Of a DNA stretch of 64,000 nt, positions 12,346 through 26,900 are shown piece by piece. Numbering within the stretch: the stretch's first letter is position 1; each line of letters starts with the position of its first letter. This DNA comes from Hofstenia miamia (Eukaryota > Xenacoelomorpha > Acoela): NCBI GenBank assembly GCA_004352715.1, contig SCFE01000003.1, forward strand, positions 3,296,696 through 3,360,695, written 5' to 3'. A program made the translations under genes and the position numbers. The notes beneath the pieces are model-generated. The model ran no database searches. It worked only from the letters and a program-made list of their open reading frames with translations, and was not told the origin of the DNA.

Positions 12346-12758
12346 TTATGTTACATTAGCTGTCCCAGAGGCTTGTTTGTGCTCTTGAGGAAAATACTCA
12401 GGTGCTATGAGATTGTCTGGCTGCTCAGAATCAAAACAAGAAGAAACTTTATCAGGAAATTCACACCTTGGTTTTGTTCTTAACATTTTTATATAGTTCA
12501 TATCCATATTTAGAAATCTATTATTCTTCCTGAAATCATTGCTGTTGAGCCCACAGACAATCATGATGAAGTGGTTTACAACAATATCAATCTGATGGGC
12601 TTGGGAGGCAGTAGACCTTCCAAATTCACATTGAATGTAGCACATACACTTTGGAAGAGTACTGAACTTGTTGAGGGCATGGTAAGCCCTAAAAAGGCTG
12701 GAAGTTGTTCTGCCCTATCTTCTGAATAATCAGCATTATTTAAGCATATATTTTCCAA
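12346..12758 (-). other. Two overlapping unassigned open frames
   Basis: Frames at 12758-12576 (contains LPAFLGLTMPSTSSVLF) and 12645-12346 (contains IDIVVNHFIMIVCGL) overlap on the same strand. They look like one protein broken by a frameshift. They lie between two parts of a Polinton-type polymerase and so may belong to the same element, but I do not recognise the product. Confidence 0.3.
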
Positions 12759-13002
12759 ATAAGTTACTTTGTTATATACTGATAGTCTTTATTAATATGC
12801 AGATTGTGCACATCATTATTTACATTTACGAAGTAGTAGATATATTATATTATTTATAACTTTTAGGAATGTTGATTAAAATAATGTGTTTAATGTATTA
12901 TTTGCTGAAACAATTTCATTTTTATCCAATGTTTGGCCTAGAAGTTAACAGTTTTAAAAATTGACAACTATTTCAACTAATTTGTAAGTTGGTCAAGAGT
13001 TG

Positions 13003-13290
13003 TCTAATTTACTAACAGGCAATTGATTGATTGACCAAGAAAACTGATATAGATAAAGCATTACTTTTCTACCAAGAGTTGATCTAATAATAATAATAAC
13101 ACTAGCTTGTGAATGAATGATAGGAAAACTATAACAAATATAACTCCCTATCCTTACACCTAACATATAAGCACATCAAGTAAATGACAACTACCAACTG
13201 CACCACACTTTTGAAAGGCTGTATGTGCTTGCCATTCCAGACTTCCTTTAAATGTAGTTGGGGACCACTGTCAGCATTACTCTAATGCTT
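13003..13290 (+). repeat. Direct repeat R2 (partner 11633-11925)
   Basis: Second copy of the direct repeat described at 11633-11925. Both copies flank the unassigned frames at 12346-12758. Confidence 0.75.
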
Positions 13291-13429
13291 GACTATTTAG
13301 TGTAGAATCGTGGGGGTGATTGTAGTGAACAATAAAAGAATACAGTTCAAACTATTTCTATTTACAAAATGCTTTGGTCTTTATATACAATTTTATTTAC
13401 AATATGTACAAATATTACAACTACCAGTC

Positions 13430-14257
13430 ACTAACAAGAAAAGTGCAAGGTCTGGCCAATAAATAGTAACAACTACCAGTGATGCTACACACTGGGTTAT
13501 TGCCCTTAAAATAACAGCTTGAATAAATGCTAGCCATGCCTCCTCTTATATCATTTTCAGTAAATTCCATCTGATCCCAATTGGCAATGGAGTCCAACAA
13601 TGTCTGTGTGTATTTCAGCATTGCATTCCAGCTATAATTTGAAATTTTGAAGAAATGCATATGGTCTAGCATGTATGTTTCCATGCTCGCCAATTTGAAT
13701 TCTCTAATTACATCACCAAGTAAGAGGGTGTCTGTTTCCATATAGTTATTATGAAAGTCTTTGAGTCTCTGACAGCCCCCTTTAACCCAAGTATGTGCCC
13801 ATTCAAAGTCAAGTTCTTCATGTTTAGAGATGATTCCCCAGTCAATCAGTTTTTCCAGTGGACCAAGTCTTGAAGCTGTGCATTGCTAAATTTTTTGAAA
13901 CTGTCTAAATAATCATAGCACAACACTCCTTTGCCTCTGCTTTTTAATCATTCATTCCTGCACATAAAAATTTATAATTATCTCTGCCAATGTTCTTAGT
14001 TAAGATGCCCAAACTATCTGATATAAAATGATAAGAGTCTAGAAATCATAGTTCTTCATAAATATTTTTCATTACATTATTTTTATTAAAGTTGAGATGG
14101 GAATTGATAAACTGAGTGACAACATGTTTTCACTAGTGCAGGGAATACAACTTAATTTTTTGCCTTCCCTCAATTTCAAAGTTTTCAACAAAATATGGAA
14201 GTCATAATGGAAAGCATTATGTGCAAATATGGGGGTGAAATTGGGTGATCTATGCAA
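13430..14257 (-). pseudogene. Polinton-type DNA polymerase B, exonuclease segment
   Basis: Read right to left, FTPIFAHNAFHYDFHILL holds the Exo II motif (HN-x3-YD, following TPIFA). Broken frames with a FLDSYHFISDSL segment and then DYLDSFKKF come next. The 13741-13421 frame has the Exo III motif in NNYMETDTLLLGDVIREF (Y-x3-D), then NYSWNAMLKYTQTLLDS and DIRGGMASI. This order matches the N-terminal half of Polinton/adintovirus-type protein-primed DNA polymerases. Frameshifts break it several times. The C-terminal continuation (YLDxNxLYG region) is absent at 13430, where unrelated sequence starts. Confidence 0.75.
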
Positions 14258-14479
14258 AATATTAGAGTCACTAAGGGAAATGCCTCTAATTTTACCACTA
14301 TAGTGACAATGGTCTATTACTTTTTTGAAGTTGCCTCAAATGGTTTTTCAGAAAATATGCAGGATGCTGCATTTACATTTGGAACAGCTTATTCAATGCA
14401 AAAACAATGTAAACTTTTCATAAAATTCCAATTACTATATTTTTTCCATGTGATTGTATATAAAATAAAAAGCTAGCTT

Positions 14480-15088
14480 AGCAACAATAGTAAGTAGATG
14501 ACAGTGTTTTTAATACATGGTTTACAGAATGTAAACAATTGAATTAACCATGAAAATAACTAACTATAAATAAATAATGTGCATGTAAGATATAAACACA
14601 TTGCATAAAATAATCAAACAATAATAATATTAACTATTTAACAAAAATATGTAGAAATAAAAACACATTGTAAAATAAAAATCAATGGTAGTAGTAGTAA
14701 TGCATGGTCTTGTAATTAATGAAGCTATTTGCAATCATTAACATGTGAAAAATTCATTTGTAAATTGGTGAAATTTTAACTAACACATGTATACATTAAG
14801 AAATACACTATAAAATTAAGAGTTAACACATGCTTGCAATTGGTAACTTTACAAACAAGAGGTTAACACATTGAGTAAACTAATATACATTAGCTGTGTT
14901 GAATATGTAATAGATTAGCAATCAAGCATGTTTTACCAAACAGTTGAATAAACCATGAAAATTGAATCAAATAGCATTAAACACACATTGTGTAAAAATA
15001 ATTCATTACACTTGAATAATAATAATAATAACAATAACCAAGAAATAAGGTGTGAATGAGAGGCTAAATTCATTACTCACAATGTAAT
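14480..15088. other. AT-rich low-complexity non-genic stretch
   Basis: Many imperfect AACACATTG and TTAAC words and AAT runs occur, but no coding frame. Confidence 0.4.
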
Positions 15089-15335
15089 GCAAAAAATACC
15101 ATCAACTTTCATTTGGTAGGAAATTCAATGCACAAAGTACATATAAATGATAATTTATCAACTGGGAAATATAACATGAATTTGACTAAGTGTTTATAAT
15201 CAAGTTGAAAAAAATGTTTTGTATGGAATTGGTTGGAAATTCAACAATGTACATAGTATATATAAATGATAATCCATCAATTGGGAAATATAACATGAAT
15301 TTGACCAAGTGTTTATAATCAAGTTGAAAAACAAA
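15089..15335 (+). repeat. Tandem duplication, ~119-bp unit
   Basis: The block containing GGGAAATATAACATGAATTT and TGTTTATAATCAAGTTGAAA occurs twice, about 119 bp apart, with a few substitutions. Non-coding. Confidence 0.75.
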
Positions 15336-17948
15336 ATATCTTGTAATTGGATATTAATTTTGCACTTGTTTGAAAAGATGTGCATTTGATAATAACAAAC
15401 TTGTATAATAATAAACTGTTGGAAAGAAAAATTGTTTTTTCCATGAAAATGATAATTACACTATAAATCACAAACTGCTTCTACTATCTGGTTTTCTTGA
15501 CAATTAAATTTAAATAATATCACATAGTTATGTCCAATATCTGTTCAAGTTTAAAACAATTGAAAAAATGACAAAACCAACCATATTCTTAAACTGAAAA
15601 AATAGTGTACACAAATTTTTCAAATAATAATAATAAAAGCATGCTATGTTTGTACTCACATGATATTGTTGCTCATAGTCAAAGTGTTTGCACTAGTAGT
15701 ACTGTAGCATCATCCAAACTAATGATGCTGCTAATGTTGATTTGTAAGGAGAAGATTGAAGACAAATTATGATTAGAAATATTATAAGATTATTAGATCA
15801 GTTAGATTATTTTGTATTATGCAACCAAGAAACAATAAGTGTCAACTTTAAGAGATTATTATCTGTTGATAAAAAGAATTTTGGCAAAACGAGGTGGCAA
15901 AATCACTTCCATTATTTTTAGCCGCCATATTGGCAGATGAAAGTTCAAATTTGAAATCAACAGGTACTTTTCTGAATTTGCTATAAATAGTTTCAAAAGC
16001 TTGTAAGAAATTAATAAATAATTTTATTTGGAATTCTTATTTTGTTTTGTTAAATGGTTTGAATATTTATTACAATGTCAAGTAGTGGTCTGGATCCATC
16101 ATCAAGATTTTTTCTAGGGTCTTGGTGCCAGACTACAAAAGTGCAATTAGGTTAGGTATAGGGGTTTTCTCTTGTTTAGCTGACTAGTGATCATTCACTA
16201 CATGTATTAAAATAAATAAATTCGAAATACAGTTGGATGACCAAAACCTAGGTAATATATTATTAATATTTCAGATCCAAATTAGTGACTATAAAATGAC
16301 CAATAAAGTGACAGAGCATGTACTAATTAATAAATGTAGGTTAGGAAAGCTGCTAAATATTAAACTATTTATTAAAGCCAATATATTTTGGTACTGTAAT
16401 ATTAATTAAGCAGCTAGTAATAAGTCTGGTTGCACACTCATGAAGACTTTTACAAAATAGAGTCTAAGTCAAATTGTGTCTAGTCTTGAGTATACACTGA
16501 GCTAGGATAGGGTACACATAAGTTATATTGCTGAGCTGAGAGGTGAAACTCAACCAAGTTTATCATTGATGGACTGGTGAAACTGGATGTGGAGATCAGC
16601 TTTGGGCAGATGCCCACTATCAATCTTTGGAGAGATTGCTGTATGGCTTTGTCACCTAAATATTGAATAGTTAAATCAAGTTATGTTATGTTAACAGAAG
16701 TAAACAAAAGCTAAACAGTATCTAGTTAGTAAATCCCTACCTGCAAAGATACAACTAATGTTATACAGTAACAAAGGATAAACAGTAATAATGCCTGGTA
16801 GAGGATGTTACAATATTATCAAAAGGAAAAATTCCACATAGCTTAGATACACCAATAAAATTACCAATATTTTGTTAAATATGCATAAAACAACAAATTT
16901 ATTCATTCATGCAAGAATAATAAAAATTAGTAGGTCTGTTCAATATTTCATGATCAATTTATTATTACAAAAACCACTAGAATCATGCAAATCATGCAGT
17001 GCCCAATTGTTAACCATGCCATTAAGAAAATTACTAAATTTCTTCACAGAGCACTAACTACATCATTGAATATGTCATCCCACTTTTCATTATTGAGAAT
17101 TACATTCATGATAACTCTATAGTCAGGGACAAATTTGGAAATGGTCATCAAATAATGTGAAAAGCACTAGACTTCCAGAAACAGCCCAGAATTATCATGT
17201 ATAACACTCACTTATGTAGGTAGCATTGAAACATTACACTAAATTTTGTTTCAAAGATCTACTGAAAGTGAGCTTAGCAATGCAAATTCTAATAAACAAA
17301 ATTCATTGAGCTTCCTCTTTTGTAGATTAATATTAGTTTTTGTTAGTGGACTTTTCTCTAATTTGCATGCTGATTTCTCCTATGCTCTTAAAATGTATGC
17401 CAATTAACCACATAGAGGAGCTAAAAATGCATATTGAAATTTCATAGCTAAACTACATCAGAATCTGTCCAGAGTATTCAAATTTTTGTGAGAATTGGAT
17501 ATCTAAAAACCACCATTTAATACAGTTAGTTGGAACCAGTGTTTTTGAGTAACCAGAATTTTAATAAGTTGAACTTGAATGAAATTTTCACTTTAAAATA
17601 TTTTAAACTTTAGTCTTTATATGAGTTCAAAATGCAATTGAACTAATGTTAAAAAGAATCTATGAAGCTAAAAATATTATTCCATGATATTGGTGAACTT
17701 TGCTTCAAAGTATAACATCTCAAGTAATTCAAATTTAACTCAAAAACTCTGAGCAGAACTTTGGGGTTAAGCCCTATGGCTTTTAGTATTGTTGGTTTAG
17801 ATCTTTGTTGTTTGGTCCAAATTTTAAAATATTATTATTGTTTAACAACCAATCAATTGATGAGTAACAAATAACACATCTTCTTCAAATAGCCGCCGTA
17901 ATATTGCGACAAAATTATATAGAGACGTATTAGATTTCTACTTTTGAA
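15336..17948. other. Non-genic interval upstream of ZC3H14-like gene
   Basis: No coding exon, RNA gene or clear transposon is recognised on either strand. Promoter elements for the downstream gene cannot be identified with confidence. Confidence 0.45.
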
Positions 17949-20900
17949 ATGGATTTGGGAACAGAAATTAATTTAAAAATAAAGGTTTAATCATCAAGTT
18001 TTTCTTATGCTTATTAGAGATGTAATTTTGTCTTAAAAACTTATCTATTAAGTCAAATTTCTTAATTCTAAGACAGATCATAAATCCAAATTGTCTTAAG
18101 AATTGACTGGCATATAAATTAAATAAAAAAACTAGGGATTTATTTGCAATAGATGTTCATTGATCGAGTAACCTTCTCATTACACTGATATTCAATTGTT
18201 CAGAAAGGTTAAATTATATCGATATAACTGTCTATTGTTATTTCAACTTTGTTCTTATGTTTATGTGAAATTTATCTGGAATTTCAGTCAAAAGTAGTTA
18301 GACACCGTAACTTATCAGCTTTTATGTATCTGCTGAGGAATAAGATACAAAGTCTATGCAGTTGAGTTTGTAACACTTTTCTTGTTATATAGGCATGTGT
18401 ACTATGAATATCATAAATATGTATGAAAATTTTCGTAGAAGCATGATAATGCAGATTAGCATATCTGCTAATGAGTGTTCTCTTAGAAATTTAAGTACGT
18501 TTCGAAGGTATCAAAACTACGGCCTGCTATTTTTTTTCAAATCGAATTATGTCGGGGATCACTTTTTATATATTAGACATTAAGATACGAAATGTGCATA
18601 CAATTAGTAATAAAGAATAGAATATGTAGCTATTCGAAAGGTATGCTGCTGATCTCAAGTATTAGAAAGCCGCTATTGTTACAATTTTTAAGACTGTTGA
18701 ATATATGACAAGCAAAGTGTGCTACAATTTGGAGCATATCAATGTGAGATTTTCTGTGTATGCATTGAATCAAAAGTGTAGGGCAACGTTTCAAACAAAG
18801 CTATTCTATGGAAAATTTTTAGACGAGTACCACAAGACTTAAAACCATTGCTATTAAGCAAATGAATACATTAATGAACTAGCATTTTCGATTTTCACAT
18901 GTTTTGTTTACGCTCATGCTTTTGTTTTGTACTCATGCTTTATTTTTCACTTAATTTCGAATAATTTTATTGCACAATGACGTAAAATTTATTTAAAAAG
19001 TATAAATAGTTGCAATCCTCATTGTTTCTGTATGAATTAACTAACTAAATGCATTTCTATAATTTTAATATTTCTATATTATTATTATATAATGTATGTG
19101 TTGATATCATTGGTTTCTTTAGGAAGCAGTTAAAGTTAAATTGTCGGAATTGGGATGCTATATGGGTTTGTGTCTTTCCTTTACTTACATCCAAATACAT
19201 TAAATGTTTAGATGAGGAATTGCTTGATTATGTAATGGTAATGGTTGCCAATAAAAAGTCTGCTTCATCCATGGCTCACAAATTATCAATATTTTTATCC
19301 GATAAAGCTGAAGTATTCTCTAATTGGTAAAAACTTTTAAATATAATAGCTTATACTAAATATTTTTAGGTTGCACGAGTTATTACAACGACTTTCCACC
19401 AAGCCCAAAAAAGAAGATAAGAAAAGTATCTATTATATATTTATGTAGTTTTTTCTATTGTTCTGGTCGGGCATTCACGCTGATTTTTGTGCTTTGATAT
19501 GTTTTGGTTATTTGACCAATTAACAAATTAATGATTGATTCTTTATTATGAGTTAATGAAGATTGATTTACCATCGGCAAATTTGGTGGAAGTCTTATTT
19601 AAATAAAGATGATGCAATGTGACAGCCCTCTTATTTATGCAAATGTAAGATGGGAAATGTTGAAATTTCACTTATTTCTGATTTTATATCTTCGCATTAG
19701 CCTTCATAACCGTTTGCTTGAAACAACTTTCGGTTATATATATTATAGCACTTTTAAAACTTGAAAATTGTGCTTCGGTTCTTAAAAGTTAAGTTCCTGA
19801 AAAATAATTAAGATTTTCTATTTTATATTTGAAGAAAATCATATAGTTTAGTGAATAGACGTATTGCATAAGTTTATAATATAAATTTTGTATTCGATGA
19901 CAAACGAAAACTTTAATTTATTTTGCAACACAAATACTCAAAGTAATATCAGTTATTTTCGTACCTTTCTTTGGGTTCTCTTTTCAAATGCTCATCACAT
20001 TGTAATTCTTTCCTGTCTTTGGTTATACGTTTTTGAAGTACAAGACTATGGATAACACAATGAATTAGCGGATGCATTTTCTGTGTACATTCAACTCTTA
20101 TATAAATATTAAATGATAAGTTTTCCGAAAAAAAATAATTTGTTTAAGATTTCGATGTCTAACAACTTACTAATTTGGGGGTAGAATTACAAGATATACT
20201 TGTTGGAATAGTTTTGAAGAATACTTTTGAATTAGAACCTGATAGGCAATAACTTTGGTTGTTTATTGTTATCACTTTTTTTTTGATTATGATTAATTTT
20301 TTTTAATTTTGTATTTATTTAATAAATCGTATTTTTGCAGACACATTGAAATTCATCTCGGTGTGGCATCATGCTTTTATTCTTTTGAATTTAGTTGTTA
20401 AATCTAAGAAACGCTCAACTTCAGAAGACACAACTTCGGAGAAGCCAAAAAAGCGTAAGGAATCTCTGAGATCTCCAGTAATCTATGAAGAAAAATCCGA
20501 TAAAGAAGATTCAAGGGCTGTGACGTAATGATTTTATTAACTGTTTTCTTACATTCTGGATTGCGGATTTTTTCAAGGAGCATTGTTTGCTTTAATTTTC
20601 ATCCATGTGATTGTAGACATTTTGAACACATATCATCTTTGTACAATCGCCAAGTGATGATATAAAGCTGCTATCTAAGCGTCTTTGCTATATATGCTAT
20701 CGTTTAGTGTATATATGAAAATAACCTCCATCCTTGTGAATGTGTACATTTTGTACACATTTAATAAGTGATTATCAGCAAGCAAAGTTCACATAGGGAT
20801 TGATTCAAAAAGGCATTTAAATACGAAGTTATTGTTTTGCAATCCTTTTAAAAGTTGTATATTGGTAACCTGATGTGGGCTCCCGACCTAAGCATAGCTA

Positions 20901-23900
20901 CTCAGCTCATCGCATGGTGAATGCAAGTCTAGTGAACGGGAAAATAAAAATCAGATATTATATTGCATTATAATCATACCAATTCTGGTTTCGATTATTG
21001 AAGAATAAACAGTGCGAAGAAAAATTGTCATGTGACCAGTTCTTTTCAATTATAGTATGATCGATGATAGCTGACATAATGCGTATATTATAATGGTCAA
21101 GAAGGGTTATCTTGGTCCTTGCAAAATTTTTTTCAAAGTTTGTCATTCCAATTACCCGAAGCATATGTCAAAAGGCGAATGTTGCAAGCGGGAGTACATC
21201 AGCTGTACAACATATAATCAATAGTTTCCTGAGCCAAATGTTGTTATACATGCGAATAGACCTAACCGATGTCATGTTTGCAATAATTAGAGAAATCTGA
21301 AGTAACTTTTGAAATTTATTTCTAAGAGAATACTTATGTATTGTAATTTTGTACATTAAATCTAGTATATATGGTGTACATGAAAAGACTTTGTTTTTAA
21401 GCTCGAATTTTTAAACAGCTAAATGTAAAAATTTTAAATGTGTACATTTTGGACGCAATCATATGGATAAAGGTGCACTTTTTTACAACATGGATGAGGA
21501 TTAACGTATTTTGAGATTAGGCTTTGAATTCAATGTAAATGGCAATTAATCTTCAACTGATACTCTGTCTATTCCAACAACTGAAAATGCAAAAAGCAGA
21601 TCAATATTATTGCAATTCGATTTTATGTGATGATGGAATTTTATAGATTATCTGATATAAATTGAATTAATAGTTTTTGCAAACTTTAAATATGTAACAA
21701 GAAATGTTCATTTCTGATCTCGAAGTGTTTAGAGCAGTCCAGAAAGAGTCTTCCCCAAAACAAAAGAGTGCTGTGTATTCCTCTCGGCGTGATAAGTACG
21801 AGATATCACGTCGAGAAAAAGAAGATTCTATTCATCATCCGAAAGAAGAAAAATCACGAATGTCTGCTCATTCACGTTTAGGGAACAAGCGCTCTGCTAT
21901 ACCTTCTAAACGTCGCCGTGGGCGAGATTCAAGCTCTGATCGTGTATTGATTTAGATTAAATTTTTAGCATATTTATATCAAAATCAATTTAGATTTTGT
22001 GCTAGTGCATAGTAGTGCCTCTGGAAAATATGTATCTGGATAAATTGGTGGCGTCTTGTAAAACTTTCCTTCTAGTGTTAATTATCGGTTACTGAATTGA
22101 TCAGGGAAAACGAATACCGTCAATATTTGATTTTTTAAATTTTGCTAGGGGAATTTCCAAATGAAAAATAGATCTGAACATTACCGATATTATATCAATT
22201 CGTAATTGCGTCAAAACAATTAAAATTTATGTAATTGATTAATTCATCACTAGCGTAAATATGGTCAATTCAATGCCTTCCTATTTTCACCAATTGCACG
22301 AAGTTCAATTCAAAATCAAAGGGCTGATCGAATTTTAGTTGAAAACTTTCTTTTTGAATATCAGTTTACTCTATTTATAATTATCTTAATCACTTGGTGT
22401 CTTGAAAATTTCCTCACATTTTCACATGATGTTTAATGTGTTTGATTTAGAGTCCCTCGCCGCTTCATTCAACAAAATCTCGTACTTCTGTTTTGGCTGA
22501 AGTTATTTCCCATGAAGAGACTTTAACCGATAAGGAAATTCTCCGGTCCAAAGGGGTTCCAAGCAGTGTTAAAGTTGAGCGACAGTGAGTAAACTTTCAT
22601 TCTTTATAATGCTCTGTACAAAATTACACTGTGTGTGTTACTATTCGTTTTGAAAGATATTTCTTGTTATTTTTAGAGCGTAATTGGAAACTGCATTTTA
22701 TTTTTCTTGTTAATCCCTAAAGGCGCATTTTTTGTAACTTATCAGGACTAAGTCTATATACTAACTTATCTAACTTAGAACATTTTAATTTAACATTTTT
22801 CAATCAGAGATGTAATCTCGACCTTGAATCGTAACCTCGAACTCGATGGTTTGAATTCGATATCGATCTCGGATCTTGATATCGACTTGGCAGACGTCGA
22901 TGGTCTTTACTCGATCTCGATTAACCAAATTTTAATCGAGGTTGAAATCACATGTTTTTGCATACTTCTCCCATGTTTCTCTAAAAATTTTTTTAAATGA
23001 AGTACCAAAAAAGTAAAGTATGATATGACATCGTTCAATTCAATGTGCATAAGTTTATTGAATTCTGATTTTCTAAATAGACATGTTTTTTTAGAAATAT
23101 GAACTGCATTCTTGATATTGAGTAATAATATAGTCTATACACAAGCTACAAAATTTATTTGCAATTGACTATAACATACTTGTTTTTCCATTTAACCTCG
23201 TATAAGACCAAATGAAAATTTTCAATTTATGAATCTAATCTCTGCTTTCAATGCATTAGATTTATACGACGACTAAGTAAATACACAGGAATATGTGATA
23301 CAAAACAGTCATCTAATCAGTGGTATGATGGCATATGCAAAATATTTCAGTTATTCACTGAGCATGGATATTTAGACAATGATTTTCGGAAATTACTGAA
23401 TTAGTCAGCATTTGAAACGCAAATTTGCATTTCTTACACCATATTTACGTTACTGAGGCTGTTCATACGAATGCACTAGTGAAAAGCTCGAACTGCAAAT
23501 TGGTCTAACAATACATTGCATCTGTTCCTCATATATATTTGAAAATATGTATCACTATAGCACATCCTTTCGAAACTATATTGGGAAATGTATCCAAACT
23601 GCGATTTGAAGCTTCTTATCTGTACATGTAGTTTTCGTCCAGATATACACAAAATGAGAAAAAGTTTTTGCTGTAGGAAAGCAATTCTACCATATGATAA
23701 TTATATTTTAATAAAATCATCAATTATCACGAATATCACTTTATTTTAATCAAATTTATTTGAAAATATCTGTTTGATAATAGTTCCTGTTGTAAATGTG
23801 CAACTTTAATATTATTAATGTATTTGAATGCTCAGTTGCATAACCTAGTGATATAAATAAATGAAACGTCGCTGTAATATGTAAGTGACTGAACGGGCAA

Positions 23901-26900
23901 TTATAAATGGATGGCGATCGCAACTGCTACTCTTAACAGGGTGCGGCATTCATAAAAATAGATTGTGTGTCACCCCTCTTCATAGCAGTAGCAATGCATT
24001 TTATGGAACGTGGGACACCTCTTTGCATTGTGATAGAAATTCATAAAAAAGGAACATGTGCCACCTAGTTAAGTTGTTAATGCTAGAAAAGTTATTTCCA
24101 CTGTGCTGTTTTATAACTGAAATTCACATAAAATTTTAGATGGACCCTTTCATCCCACCAACAAGCCTCATCGAGTTTGATTTCAAAAGCGATTAATGAC
24201 GTAGCAAATTCTTCAGGTAATGAGTTTCGATTTTCCACTGCTAGTTTACTTTTAGACCGAGTTGCTCGCAAAAAATCGAAGCCTACTCAATCTAATACCG
24301 TTGAAAACAAAGAGGAGAACCCCTCATCAAAAGCAGATGTTGAAAATAACCGCGAAATTGTAAATCAACGTACCGTTCTTGAAGATGATACGTAAGTTGA
24401 ATATGCGAATAGCTAATAGTTTGAGTCATCAATTGACCTGTGTTGTATTTACCAGCAACTGAAGATTGCTTCAATTTCACTGGTGTAAGCTTCCTACGTG
24501 TTCATTGATTTTTGTTATATTCACGGCTCAAATAAATTCTCCAAAATCTAATCTTGTTAAAAAATTCTTTCGAAATTTTTAGAACTGCAGTACATGATCC
24601 CAAGTTCTTTGTATCATTAAACGGCGCTTCTGAACATTTGCGCAACATCGAAAACGCCTTGGAGCCAATATCTGGTGATGATGATGCAGAATCTTCCAAT
24701 TTAAACCCCGATGCAAACGAAAAGATTTCGGAGAGGTGTAAATATTGGCCTCTTTGTAAATCTGGAGAAAAATGTCCTTATGTGCATCCTAGTCAGTTAT
24801 GCAAGTATGCATGTTTTCATTTCTTTCTCAGATTAAGTTATTTAACTCATAGTACTTTGAAAGATGTGTGGTAGTGCCTGGTGTTGTTTAAAACTTTCTT
24901 GCACGATCGATATTCGGTCAATTTCTGAGAGAAATCGAAGCTGCATCGATTTTTCCCCTAATCATGTATTAGATCAATTTTTAGGATTTTATCAAGAGGT
25001 CTGGAAAATTATACATATTCATAAAAACAAATCTATATTTTTATTCAACCTCACCAATTCTTTGGCACTTCTTTAGATAATTTTTTACACTTTAACAAAC
25101 TAGTTAGTTTTTAATATTTTCCTTTTTGATTTAAAAGAATAAAAATGAATTCATGAAAAGATCGATTTTTTAAAACTAAAATCGAAATTTCTATTTTCGA
25201 TCGATTTTGGGTATCACGTTCGCTATTATACGTTCATATCTCATTGCAGGTTTCATCTTTTCAGTTAGTATTTTTTTCAATTTTCAAATAATGGTACATA
25301 TCTTAATTTTTTATCTGTAATACGGTTTCTCTATGTAAATTTTAATTTATATCTTATTCTATTTTAAAATATAAATTTCCATGTTTATTACACATTCAGG
25401 AGGTAGTAACAAAAATGGAATATTTCGCTTGATTGTGTGTTTTCCTTCTTAAACATAATTTCTGGTTATTTACAAGTGTACTGCACTTCACTATATATTA
25501 TCCATTTCCAATCAGATGCATATGAGAGCACTACAGAACTCCGGTGATCAGGTCCATTAACAATAAATTTCTCATGCTAATCCATAACATTGTGAGACAA
25601 AAAAATATTTTTTTATTAGTTGAGTACATTTTTTCAGTGTTTTTGGGCAATTTGATGTTGCTAAAAGTGAATCTAAGCTTATTTTCATAGTAGCAACCAT
25701 ACTTTATTTTTAAACCATTGAATTTATTGCCTAAATAGATTATTAAGCTTAGGAATAAAAAATTGTATTATGATAGAGATACCAAAAATCCTCAACTAAC
25801 TTTTATAATTCTACACAAGCATCTAAGTCTATTTTGATGTTATTGTAAGCAGATGTTTTGTGTTCATCCAGAAGCCATAAAATGGGTAGTTTTCATGTTC
25901 CTTTAATTGAGATATTATCAAGGCACTTTTCAACAAGCTTTTCCTTAGCGATCAAATAACTAATAAATAGATTGTTCTCATACATTTGAACCTACAGAAA
26001 GTTGATGAAGCCAAAATATACTCCCAAAATCTTGTTTTCTGCAGTTTCAATATGATATAGATTTACCCACACTCCCTTTGTTCATCACTAAACAAACCTA
26101 AATTTTCATAAAAAGCATTCAATTGACATTTCAGAAAATGAAGTTTGGTAGACATTAATGCCAACATGCCATCTCTTCAATGTTGCAAGGAAAACTTGAT
26201 TTGTCTCATACTAAAATTTCGCCTTGCAACTATTGGAAGGTAATGTAGACCCTAAGCATTTGTGATAGAAAATATTACAATTAGATTGGCTCATTTGTTT
26301 ATTCAACATTTTTTGTAGGGTAAACATGCGTTCTTTTATTGTGGTTCTTTATTCCGGCCAAACATGAGAACAGCAAATTGCAAAGGCTGTTGATCTTCAA
26401 ATACCCAAGAATATATTATGTGGGTGTCAAGATCCAATATCCTTATAAATGCTAAATTTCTAAAAATATGCTGCAGAATATTTATTTGCATCAGCAGATA
26501 TTTATAAAGGGTTGATTTTTCAAAATATAATATTCACACATGTAACAGAATTCCCACAGGTCTTGCATTGATAAGAAGCCATGATATTTGCAGAGAAAAC
26601 ATGAGTAATGTTGTCAAAATCACAGTTCAGGGTTGTTATGTAGCATACAAGGGGCATAAAAGTATATTAAAAATTTAGTCAATTATTGTTAAAAATGAGT
26701 AGCACGGAAGGTTTTATTTCAATGTCCCAATGCATATATTGTCATAGACATTAACTTGAAAAAGCAATCATGTGCAGGCTTTCCAAAACTTAGAAAGCAT
26801 ATTACTTAAAAAGTATGGTTCATGTGTAAAATGGCATTCAAATTCATAATTCTCATCCCAAAATTGACTGAAATCGGTGAAACAACTCAGTCAACTAATT

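Noticed and set aside
11633-13290. Direct repeats as LTRs
   Set aside because: No TG...CA ends, primer-binding site or gag-pol frames between them, and they sit inside a DNA-polymerase remnant.
20341-20360. Mini-exon before exon 5 of the ZC3H14-like gene
   Set aside because: A CAG acceptor and a GTGTGG donor exist, but including these 20 nt breaks the reading frame of the next exon.
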